Positions 1-5,774 of a stretch of DNA of 8,253 nt are shown here, in pieces. Location of the stretch: assembly GCA_021851465.1 (NCBI GenBank), contig JAJZDL010000127.1:1-8253 (forward strand), given 5' to 3'. This stretch comes from Acidobacteriota bacterium. Its GTDB lineage: Bacteria; Acidobacteriota; Terriglobia; Terriglobales; Acidobacteriaceae. The position numbers and the translations under genes were made by a program. The stretch's first letter is position 1. The number at the start of each line of letters is the position of its first letter. Below the pieces are notes generated by a model. It was not told the origin of the DNA and made no database searches. It saw only the letters and a list, made by a program, of their open reading frames with translations.

Positions 1-7
1 AGCCTCC

Positions 8-517
8 ATGGCCCCGGCCGCGGCGCAGGACGAGGTCGCCGTCATTGCAAACAAGTGGAAGAAGAAGCGCGGCAGTCTGATTATGGCGCTGCACGACCTG
101 CAAAGCAGGATTGGCTATGTGCCTCGCGAATCGGCCATGAGGCTGGGCCGGCAGATGGACGTGCCCCTGGCGCGCATCTACGAGGTCGTCACCTTCTACA
201 ACTACTTCAAGACCGAGCCGCCGGGCAAGTACATCATCTCGCTCTGCACCGGCACCGCCTGCCACATCAAGGGATCCAGAAATCTTCTGGAAGGTTTGCA
301 GAAGGACCTGAAGGTCCACGAGGGCGAGAGCACGCCGGACCGGGAGTACCACCTGCAGGCCGTCCGCTGCCTGGGGTGCTGCGGCCTGGCCCCGGTGGTT
401 TCGGTCAACGGAAAGGTCTACGGCAAACTCAATACCGCCGAGGGCCACTATCTGATCGAGCGCATTCAGGAAGACAGGCCCATGGTCGCCGCCCAAGAGG
501 AGGCTGCTGCCGAATAA
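8..517 (+). CDS. hydC: NuoE-like [2Fe-2S] subunit of NAD(P)-linked [FeFe] hydrogenase (HydC/HndA type)
   Basis: This is a 169-residue thioredoxin-like [2Fe-2S] ferredoxin subunit, related to complex I NuoE. In HydABC-type hydrogenases this subunit sits beside the flavoprotein and exchanges electrons with its FMN. Visible cluster ligands are C80-x4-C85 (in SLCTGTAC) and C121-x3-C125 (in CLGCCGLAP). The helical N-terminal region, with GYVPRESAMRLG and then YEVVTFYNYF, is the standard NuoE fold start. Length fits the family (about 160-170 residues). C124 is an extra cysteine inside the second pair, where alanine is common. The ATG at 8 gives a normal N-terminus, but only seven bases precede it and no Shine-Dalgarno is visible, so an upstream start is possible. 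The 3' end lies 63 bases before hydB in the same direction, which fits an operon hydC-hydB-hydA. The acidic, Ala/Glu-rich tail (AAQEEAAAE) is probably disordered. The function follows from motifs plus neighbours; NuoE of a complex I is the alternative, disfavoured by the adjacent hydA. Confidence 0.93.
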   Translation: MAPAAAQDEVAVIANKWKKKRGSLIMALHDLQSRIGYVPRESAMRLGRQMDVPLARIYEVVTFYNYFKTEPPGKYIISLCTGTACHIKGSRNLLEGLQKDLKVHEGESTPDREYHLQAVRCLGCCGLAPVVSVNGKVYGKLNTAEGHYLIERIQEDRPMVAAQEEAAAE

Positions 518-571
518 ACCGCCCCACACGAAATCCTTTGCGAATCGCATCAACCGGATCGAACGGACCTT

Positions 572-575
572 AGGA
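572..575 (+). promoter_or_regulatory. Shine-Dalgarno of hydB
   Basis: AGGA lies five bases before the ATG at 581 and supports that start. A minimal ATG-TTA-TGA frame begins at 576 in the spacer and ends on the hydB start region; I take it as coincidence. Confidence 0.5.
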
Positions 576-580
576 ATGTT

Positions 581-2236
581 ATGAAACCCGAAGACCTAGA
601 AGTAAAAGCCGCCGCGGAGATTGCCAAACAACAGGCCTTCGATCTGCGTCTGGCGTGTTGTTCGAGCACAGGGTGTCAGTCGTCCGGCTCCCTGGCCATC
701 ATCGACAATCTCAGGGCGGAGATCAAAGCCCGGCAACTCGAAGCCAGGGTGCAGGTCTGCGGCACCGGCTGCATGGGACTGTGCAGCAATGGCCCGCTCG
801 TGCGCATGGTTCCGAAGTCGCAGAAGGAGGTCCTCCTCTCCGACATCAAGCCGGAGATGGCGGCCACCCTCGTCGATCGGATGGTAGTTCCAGCCCTCGC
901 AGGGGAGAAGATCGAACGCCCCGGCGGCGCGCTGGCCGGGCACAGTCTCGATCTCGATGCTCCGTTTTTCACCATGCAGCACCGCGTCGTTCTGGAGAAC
1001 AACGGTCGCACCGACCCCGAGAAGATCGAGGACTACTTCGCGCACGGAGGGTATCGAGGGCTGAAGAGGGCGCTGACCATGAGCGCCGAGGAGATATGCC
1101 AGGAGATGCTCGCCTCCGGCCTGCGCGGACGCGGCGGCGCTGGATTTTCGACCGGCCTGAAGTGGGACTTGACGCGCAAGGTGCAGTCCGATGTGAAGTA
1201 TGTGATCTGCAACGGCGACGAGGGCGACCCCGGCGCGTTCATGGACCGCTCTGTCCTGGAAGGCGACCCGCACGCGGTCATCGAGGGGATGCTCATCGCG
1301 GCGCGTGCAATGAACGCAACCAACGGCGTCTTCTACATCCGCGCCGAGTATCCCCTGGCCGTCGAGCGCATCGAAAAGGCGCTGCGCCAGGCGCGCGTCG
1401 CCGGCCTTGTGGGCAAGAACATCTTCGATTCGGGGTGGGCCTTCGACTTCGAGATCCGTCTCGGCGCTGGAGCGTTTGTCTGCGGCGAGGAGACCGCGCT
1501 GATTGCGTCGGTCGAGGGCAAGCGCGGAACGCCCCGCCCGCGCCCTCCGTTCCCCGCCGTCAAGGGACTGTGGGACCAGCCAAGCTGCATCAACAACGTG
1601 GAGACCCTGGCCAATGTGCCGCGCATCCTGCTGCACGGGGCCAAGTGGTTCGCTGCGCTCGGCACGGAAAAATCCAAGGGGACCAAGGTCTTCGCGTTGA
1701 CCGGAAAGATCGAGAACAACGGCCTGGTGGAGGTGCCGATGGGCACCACGCTGCGCCAGATCGTCGAGGTCATCGGAGGAGGCACTGGCACGGAGCGCGC
1801 GGTGAAGGCAATCCAGACCGGTGGCCCTTCGGGCGGCATGATCCCGGAGCGCGAGTTCGACACTCCGGTCAGCTACGAGAACCTGCAACAGCTTGGATCG
1901 ATGATGGGCTCGGGAGGTTTGATCGTCATCGACGACCGCGACAGCGTCGTCGAACTGGCCCGCTTCTACCTGGATTTTTGCGTCGATGAGTCCTGCGGCA
2001 AGTGCGCTCCCTGCCGCATCGGAGGCACACAGATGCTGCGCCTGCTCGACCGCATCGTCGATGGCAACGGAACGATCGAGGACATCAAGGAGATCCGCAA
2101 GGTTGCCAAGGCAATGCAGAAGGCCTCGCTCTGCGCCCTGGGCCAGACCGCTCCCAATCCCACGCTCTCCGCCATTCGCCACTTCGAGCATGAGTTCACC
2201 GAGCGGCTGTTGCCTGCCGCCCCCACAAAAGCCTGA
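581..2236 (+). CDS. hydB: NuoF-like FMN/NAD(P)-binding flavoprotein subunit of [FeFe] hydrogenase (HydB/HndC type)
   Basis: This 551-residue subunit should carry the FMN where NAD(P)H is oxidised or NAD(P)+ reduced. Residues about 20-105 are a fused thioredoxin-like [2Fe-2S] domain with C27-x4-C32 and C64-x3-C68. In Hnd-type enzymes the equivalent domain is a separate protein (HndB). Residues about 130-350 are the NuoF flavin/nucleotide domain: GRGGAGF (183-189), NGDEGDPGAFMDR (211-223) and the GAGAFVCGEETAL glycine-rich stretch (296-307). An SLBB domain follows (about 370-455). The NuoF-type [4Fe-4S] site is C472, C475, C478 (SCGKCAPC) and C518 (SLCALGQTAPNP). The protein ends 33 residues later. 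HydB of Thermotoga maritima and acetogens, as I recall them (about 600-626 residues), continue into a ferredoxin-like domain with two more [4Fe-4S] clusters, and that domain is absent here. The subunit is therefore either a short natural form or one with altered electron routing. Downstream, hydA follows after 26 bases. Confidence 0.95.
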   Translation: MKPEDLEVKAAAEIAKQQAFDLRLACCSSTGCQSSGSLAIIDNLRAEIKARQLEARVQVCGTGCMGLCSNGPLVRMVPKSQKEVLLSDIKPEMAATLVDRMVVPALAGEKIERPGGALAGHSLDLDAPFFTMQHRVVLENNGRTDPEKIEDYFAHGGYRGLKRALTMSAEEICQEMLASGLRGRGGAGFSTGLKWDLTRKVQSDVKYVICNGDEGDPGAFMDRSVLEGDPHAVIEGMLIAARAMNATNGVFYIRAEYPLAVERIEKALRQARVAGLVGKNIFDSGWAFDFEIRLGAGAFVCGEETALIASVEGKRGTPRPRPPFPAVKGLWDQPSCINNVETLANVPRILLHGAKWFAALGTEKSKGTKVFALTGKIENNGLVEVPMGTTLRQIVEVIGGGTGTERAVKAIQTGGPSGGMIPEREFDTPVSYENLQQLGSMMGSGGLIVIDDRDSVVELARFYLDFCVDESCGKCAPCRIGGTQMLRLLDRIVDGNGTIEDIKEIRKVAKAMQKASLCALGQTAPNPTLSAIRHFEHEFTERLLPAAPTKA

Positions 2237-2248
2237 CCGCAAGGGATC

Positions 2249-2257
2249 GAGAAGAAG
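2249..2257 (+). promoter_or_regulatory. Purine-rich ribosome binding site of hydA
   Basis: GAGAAGAAG ends five bases before the ATG at 2263. It is purine-rich but not a perfect Shine-Dalgarno. It supports the chosen start, as does the N-terminal ferredoxin fold that begins immediately after it. Confidence 0.4.
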
Positions 2258-2262
2258 CCTCT

Positions 2263-4017
2263 ATGAGCAACGCAATTCACGCCACGATCAATGGGTTGCC
2301 GGTGGAAGTCGCCAAGGGCGCCACCATTCTGGACGCCGCGCGGCTGGTCCATGTGCGCATTCCCACGCTCTGCAAGCATCCCGACCTCGATGCCACGGCG
2401 GCCTGCGGAATCTGCATCGTGCAGGTCAAGAACAACAACAAGATGCTGCGCGCCTGCTGCACCCCCATCGAAGACAAGATGGACATCCTCACCGAGACGC
2501 CGGAGATCGTCGATGTCCGGCGCTCGGTCCTCGAACTCATCCTCTCGCGCCATCCAAACGAGTGCCTGACCTGCCTGCGCAACCGGAACTGCGAGCTGCA
2601 AACACTGGCCGCCGACTTCGGGCTGTCGTGGTCGGGCCTGGACAACATCGTTCCCAACCTGCCCTGCGACGACTCCACGCACAGCATTGTGCTGGATCCG
2701 CGCAAGTGCATCTCCTGCGGACGTTGCATCCAGGTCTGCCAGCAGGACCAGAACGTCTGGGCGCTCAGCTTTCTCAACCGCGGCTTCGAGACGCGCATCG
2801 CCGCCGCAGGAGACATCCCACTGGCCGATTCGCCCTGTGTGCGCTGCGGCCAGTGCTCCGCGCACTGCCCCACCGGCGCCATCGTGGAGTACGACGAATC
2901 GGTGAAAGTATGGGAGAAACTGGCGGACCCGGATGCGTTCTGCGTCGCGCAGATCGCGCCCGCGGTGCGCGTGGCCATCGGCGAGGCCTTTGGTTTTCCC
3001 GTTGGCTCCAACCTGACCGGCAAGATCTATGCCACGCTCCGCCGCATGGGATTCAAGGCGGTCTTCGACACCAACTTCGGCGCGGATCTGACGATCGTCG
3101 AGGAGGCCACGGAGTTCAAATCGCGCCTTCTCGACGGCAAGGGCGTTCTGCCGCTCATCACCACCTGCTGCCCCAGTTGGGTGGACTTTATGGAGAAGTT
3201 CCACAGCGACATGATTCCGCACTTCTCCAGTTGCAAGTCTCCGCACGCGATGGTTGGCGCGCTCTCCAAGACCTACTACGCGGAAAAACAGGGGATCGAC
3301 CCTGCCAGGATCTTCGTCGTTTCGGTCATGCCCTGCACCTCGAAGAAGTCCGAGATCATCCGCGGCAAGGAGATGTCCTCCTCTGGATACCAGGATGTGG
3401 ATGTGTCGATCACCACACGCGAGTTCGCGCGCATGATCAAGCAGTCGGGAATCGACTTCGTCACCATCCCCGACGAGCAATCCGACCATCTTCTCGGCAT
3501 GTACACCGGCGCGGGAACCATCTTCGGTGCAACCGGGGGCGTGATGGAGGCCGCACTGCGCACAGCGTACTTCTACATCACCGGAAAGGACGCCGCCAAG
3601 GTCGAGTTCGAGGTGACGCGCGGACTCAAAGGCGTCAAGGAAGGCTCCATCGAGGTCGCCGGCAAGACCATCCGCATCGCCGTGGCCCACGGCCTCGCCA
3701 ACGTCGAGCAGGTGCTGGAGAAGGTACGCGCGGCCAAGGCCGCGGGCGAGGAGACGCCCTATCACTTCGTCGAGGTGATGGCGTGCCCCGGCGGTTGCGT
3801 CGGCGGCGGCGGCCAGCCCTACGGGGCCACCAACGAACTGCGCATCAAACGCGCCGCCGGCCTCTACAACGAGGACCATGGCGACCAGTTGCGCTGCTCC
3901 CACCACAACCCGTACGTCAAGCAGCTCTACGACGAGTTTCTGGGCGCGCCCGCCAGCCACAAGGCCGAGCGGCTCTTGCATACCGACTACCATGCCCGGC
4001 CCGAGTACATGCGGTGA
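2263..4017 (+). CDS. hydA: [FeFe] hydrogenase catalytic subunit (group A, HydA/HndD type)
   Basis: This 584-residue enzyme catalyses reversible 2H+ + 2e- = H2 at the H-cluster. It appears cytoplasmic, with no signal peptide. Domains in order: a plant-type [2Fe-2S] ferredoxin (C37, C48, C51, C65); the His-ligated [4Fe-4S] site (H97, C101, C104, C110); a two-cluster ferredoxin (C149/C152/C155/C159 and C192/C195/C198/C202); the H domain; and a C-terminal small-subunit-like segment (about 523-584). H-cluster ligands are C303 (TTCCPSW, motif L1), C358 (MPCTSKK, L2), and C508 and C512 (ACPGGCVGGGGQP, L3). The proton path known from Clostridium CpI is intact: C302, E281, E284 and S322. M356 and K361 near the cluster are also present. 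L1 reads TTCCP rather than the usual TSCCP. Length matches HndD (about 585) and the acetogen HydA, and it lacks the extra C-terminal [2Fe-2S] domain of T. maritima HydA. With hydC and hydB upstream it is a multimeric NAD(P)-linked hydrogenase. An active enzyme needs HydEFG maturases, which are not in this window. Confidence 0.97.
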   Translation: MSNAIHATINGLPVEVAKGATILDAARLVHVRIPTLCKHPDLDATAACGICIVQVKNNNKMLRACCTPIEDKMDILTETPEIVDVRRSVLELILSRHPNECLTCLRNRNCELQTLAADFGLSWSGLDNIVPNLPCDDSTHSIVLDPRKCISCGRCIQVCQQDQNVWALSFLNRGFETRIAAAGDIPLADSPCVRCGQCSAHCPTGAIVEYDESVKVWEKLADPDAFCVAQIAPAVRVAIGEAFGFPVGSNLTGKIYATLRRMGFKAVFDTNFGADLTIVEEATEFKSRLLDGKGVLPLITTCCPSWVDFMEKFHSDMIPHFSSCKSPHAMVGALSKTYYAEKQGIDPARIFVVSVMPCTSKKSEIIRGKEMSSSGYQDVDVSITTREFARMIKQSGIDFVTIPDEQSDHLLGMYTGAGTIFGATGGVMEAALRTAYFYITGKDAAKVEFEVTRGLKGVKEGSIEVAGKTIRIAVAHGLANVEQVLEKVRAAKAAGEETPYHFVEVMACPGGCVGGGGQPYGATNELRIKRAAGLYNEDHGDQLRCSHHNPYVKQLYDEFLGAPASHKAERLLHTDYHARPEYMR

Positions 4018-4165
4018 GGCCCTCACCGTCCAATAAATTGCTTGGCCCGATCGGGTGAATTGCGAAGAAGGCGAAGATCATGCGCTCCAGCTTCCGCACC
4101 GGCTCGCGCGCAATCTCGACCCTCGCTCCCAACGCAATCGCTGTCAACGCCGCAATCTGCTTCAC
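3917..4165 (-). CDS. Possible small or truncated ORF coupled to the glycosyltransferase
   Basis: A GTG at 4165-4163 overlaps the glycosyltransferase stop by four bases (GTGA), the arrangement typical of translationally coupled operon genes. The first 33 or so codons, down to about 4067, have mostly G or C in third position and a plausible protein start (KQIAALTAIALGARVEIA...). After roughly codon 40 this bias fades, and the remaining frame runs antisense through the last 101 bases of hydA to a stop at 3917. This looks like the 5' end of a former downstream gene cut off where the hydA region now joins. It could also be chance antisense reading in GC-rich DNA. No Shine-Dalgarno of good quality is visible, and I do not recognise the family. 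Confidence 0.25.
   Translation of the reverse strand: MKQIAALTAIALGARVEIAREPVRKLERMIFAFFAIHPIGPSNLLDGEGLTACTRAGHGSRYARAARPCGWRARPETRRRAA
4018..4161. other. Convergent spacer between hydA and the glycosyltransferase
   Basis: The spacer holds a perfect 10-base palindrome CCCGATCGGG at 4046-4055, preceded by CCAA (4030-4033) and TTGG (4042-4045), which can also pair. There is no T-tract after either element on either strand, so I cannot call a classical terminator, although two converging transcripts must end near here. The rest overlaps the possible coupled ORF on the minus strand. Confidence 0.35.
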
Positions 4166-5361
4166 GGCAGCAGCGTCCGCAGCACGGCAAGCGTCGCATG
4201 AGACAGGGCTCGCTTCACCGCGCCGGGCGGCTGTGGCGGCGCGCGATGCATCCTGTTCTCCATGGCCTGCATATAGAGCTGCCGCAGTTGCTCGGTCGCG
4301 CCCTCCCAGCTATGCTGCTCGACGTCCTGCCGGGCCCGCGCGCGGATCGAATCGAGGTCGCCGCTGGCAAGCGCGCGCCGCACGCAGTTCACCAGCCCGT
4401 CCGGCTCGCCCGGCGCAAACAGAAATCCAGTCCGCCCATCCTGCACCGCATCCGGAACGCCGCCCGCGCGGCAGGCCACAACGGGACATCCCGCGGCCAT
4501 GGCCTCCAGCAACACCAGGCCAAGCGTCTCCGTCTGCGATGGAAATACAAACAGGTCTGCCGAAGCATACGCACTGGCCAGCGCCGCGCCCCGCAGATAC
4601 CCCATGAAGACGGTTGGAGTCCCCTTGAAGTGCCGTTCCAGCTCGCCCCGCACAGGCCCATCGCCCACGATCGCCAACCGCGTCCCCGGCAGCGCCCGCA
4701 GCACATCGCGCAGTTGATCCACCTGCTTCTCCGCGGAGAGCCGTCCGACATACAGCAGCAGCGGCTTCTCGACCGCGCCGTCGCTCAGGCGGCTGCGCAT
4801 CTCCACGCTCTTCGCCTCCGCGCGGAACAGCGTCGAATCCACCGCTCGCTCCCACAGCGCAAGGTTGCCGATCCCATGGGCCTGCAGGTCGTTCAGCGTC
4901 GCAGTCGATGTGCACAGGTTCACATCGGACCGCCGGTGCCGCTCCCGCATCAGCATCCAGGTCAGCCCATCCAATGCACCGAGCTTGTAGTAGCGGAGAT
5001 ACGCCGCAATATCGGTGTGCGCCGAAACCACCAGCGGCAGCTTCAGCGCCTGGCTGCAATAGATCCCGCCAATGCCGAGCAGCGCAGGCTCGAACACATG
5101 CACGACGTCGGGCGCGAACGCTGCGATCTTCGCACGCATCGACGCGCGCGGCAGCGCCAGCCGCAACTCCGGATACAGCGGAAACCGCATCGAAGGCAGC
5201 CCCACAACCTCCGCGCCGTAGAGTTCGCTCGGCCCGCCGCTCGGAGCAAAAATCAGCACCTCGTCGCCTCGCCGCCGCAGGCATTCGACCGTCCTGGTCA
5301 GCATGGTGACAATGCCGTCGATCTTGGGAAGAAACGGGTCCGTCATCGCAACGATTCTCAT
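4162..5361 (-). CDS. GT4-family glycosyltransferase, SQD2/MgtA-like
   Basis: This is a 399-residue GT-B fold, retaining glycosyltransferase. The N-terminal acceptor domain begins MRIVAMTDPFLPKIDGIV, with the usual glycine region and a following RRGDEVLIFAP. PDVVHVFEP (84-92) and SAHTD (113-117) are typical of GT4. The C-terminal donor domain has LLYVGRLSAEK (202-212), IVGDGP (231-236) and the E278-x7-E286 motif (ETLGLVLLEAM) that contacts the nucleotide-sugar. GGVPD and GKTGFLF-like sequence (GRTGFLF) follow. The stretch SELYGAEVVGLPS and the overall order resemble plant/cyanobacterial SQD2 and actinobacterial mannosyltransferases that glycosylate diacylglycerol. A membrane glycolipid acceptor is thus plausible but not shown. 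No transmembrane segment is apparent; such enzymes are usually peripheral to the inner membrane. The start is supported by AGGGGA upstream. The gene is divergent from the PHP gene and convergent with hydA, so it is not part of the hydrogenase operon. Confidence 0.9.
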   Translation of the reverse strand: MRIVAMTDPFLPKIDGIVTMLTRTVECLRRRGDEVLIFAPSGGPSELYGAEVVGLPSMRFPLYPELRLALPRASMRAKIAAFAPDVVHVFEPALLGIGGIYCSQALKLPLVVSAHTDIAAYLRYYKLGALDGLTWMLMRERHRRSDVNLCTSTATLNDLQAHGIGNLALWERAVDSTLFRAEAKSVEMRSRLSDGAVEKPLLLYVGRLSAEKQVDQLRDVLRALPGTRLAIVGDGPVRGELERHFKGTPTVFMGYLRGAALASAYASADLFVFPSQTETLGLVLLEAMAAGCPVVACRAGGVPDAVQDGRTGFLFAPGEPDGLVNCVRRALASGDLDSIRARARQDVEQHSWEGATEQLRQLYMQAMENRMHRAPPQPPGAVKRALSHATLAVLRTLLP

Positions 5362-5369
5362 GCCTGCTG

Positions 5370-5375
5370 TCCCCT
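5370..5375 (-). promoter_or_regulatory. Shine-Dalgarno of the glycosyltransferase
   Basis: On the minus strand AGGGGA is followed by eight bases and then the ATG at 5361. This fixes the start at MRIVAMTDP, which is also where GT4 proteins normally begin. Confidence 0.55.
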
Positions 5376-5481
5376 GTGTTCCGGCCTTGCAAAGGGCCGC
5401 GCGGATTGAGTCTGCAAGTACTGTCCCATCGGGCCTGAAGCAACGCAGAAGCCCAACGGTACATCGCTATCGACGACGCCT

Positions 5482-5508
5482 AATTGTACGATCTTATCCC
5501 CCACAATT
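5482..5508. repeat. Inverted repeat AATTGT-N15-ACAATT, operator-like
   Basis: Six-base arms at 5482-5487 and 5503-5508 are perfect reverse complements with centres 21 bases apart, about two helical turns. They overlap the best minus-strand -10 candidate, which would suit a dimeric repressor. Short A/T-rich arms can arise by chance. Confidence 0.3.
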
Positions 5509-5586
5509 GAGTGACATGTGCTGTCCTCAATCCAAAATGACGCCGCGTTAAAAACAAATCCGCATGAAGCAATGCTTAAGGACGTA

Positions 5587-5600
5587 CAGCCGAACGGCTG
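5587..5600. repeat. Perfect 14-base palindrome CAGCCGAACGGCTG
   Basis: Arms CAGCCG and CGGCTG are separated by AA. It lies 188 bases before the PHP start and 27 bases before the TATACT element. It may be a protein-binding site; the two-base spacer is too tight for a stable full-length RNA hairpin. Confidence 0.3.
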
Positions 5601-5764
5601 CCCCAGCGTTCAAAGCGAAACAGGACTATACTGTACTCAGTTGGAGATGCGTCTCGCCCATCCTGCCGGCCTTCCGAATCCGGAGATCAGGCGAGAGCGT
5701 TACAGTCGGTTTGCATCTCTGCACGACACACTGGGCCCGGTAAAGATTCAACTCATCGCTAAAC

Positions 5765-5769
5765 GGGGG
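5765..5769 (+). promoter_or_regulatory. Shine-Dalgarno-like GGGGG of the PHP gene
   Basis: GGGGG lies five bases before the ATG at 5775. It is the only ribosome-binding-site candidate nearby and supports this start rather than an internal one. Confidence 0.4.
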
Positions 5770-5774
5770 CAGAC

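Larger units (their letters stand above)
5362..5774. promoter_or_regulatory. Divergent intergenic region between glycosyltransferase and PHP genes
   Basis: This 413-base region has no convincing gene: frames here are short, lack a ribosome binding site, or are the out-of-frame start of longer chance frames. It must contain both promoters. On the minus strand a TACAAT (5488-5483) is a fair -10 for the glycosyltransferase, without a good -35. On the plus strand TATACT (5627-5632) is a fair -10, again without a recognisable -35. Palindromic elements occur at 5482-5508, 5587-5600 (CAGCCG-AA-CGGCTG) and 5644-5655 (GAGA-TGCG-TCTC). The region is visibly more A/T-rich around 5480-5580 than the flanking genes. 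Confidence 0.45.

Noticed and set aside
8..2236. NuoE and NuoF of respiratory complex I
   Set aside because: The next gene is a full H-cluster hydrogenase and not nuoG, and HydB has the fused N-terminal [2Fe-2S] domain seen in hydrogenase flavoproteins.
596..2242. Long minus-strand open frame (548 codons) antisense to hydB
   Set aside because: GC-rich shadow of hydB; composition is Arg/Ala/Asp/Leu-skewed with no recognisable domain, and hydB has strong family motifs.
1966..4026. Minus-strand open frame of 686 codons spanning the end of hydB and all of hydA
   Set aside because: Spans two well-supported genes on the other strand; low-complexity His/Asp/Gly/Val-rich translation with no domain.
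1986..4058. Plus-strand frame of 690 codons overlapping hydB and hydA
   Set aside because: Arg/Pro/His-rich out-of-frame translation crossing both real genes; typical of high-GC DNA.
4042..5409. Plus-strand frame of 455 codons antisense to the glycosyltransferase
   Set aside because: Translation is Arg/Gln/His-rich without motifs, while the minus strand encodes a clear GT4 enzyme with a ribosome binding site.
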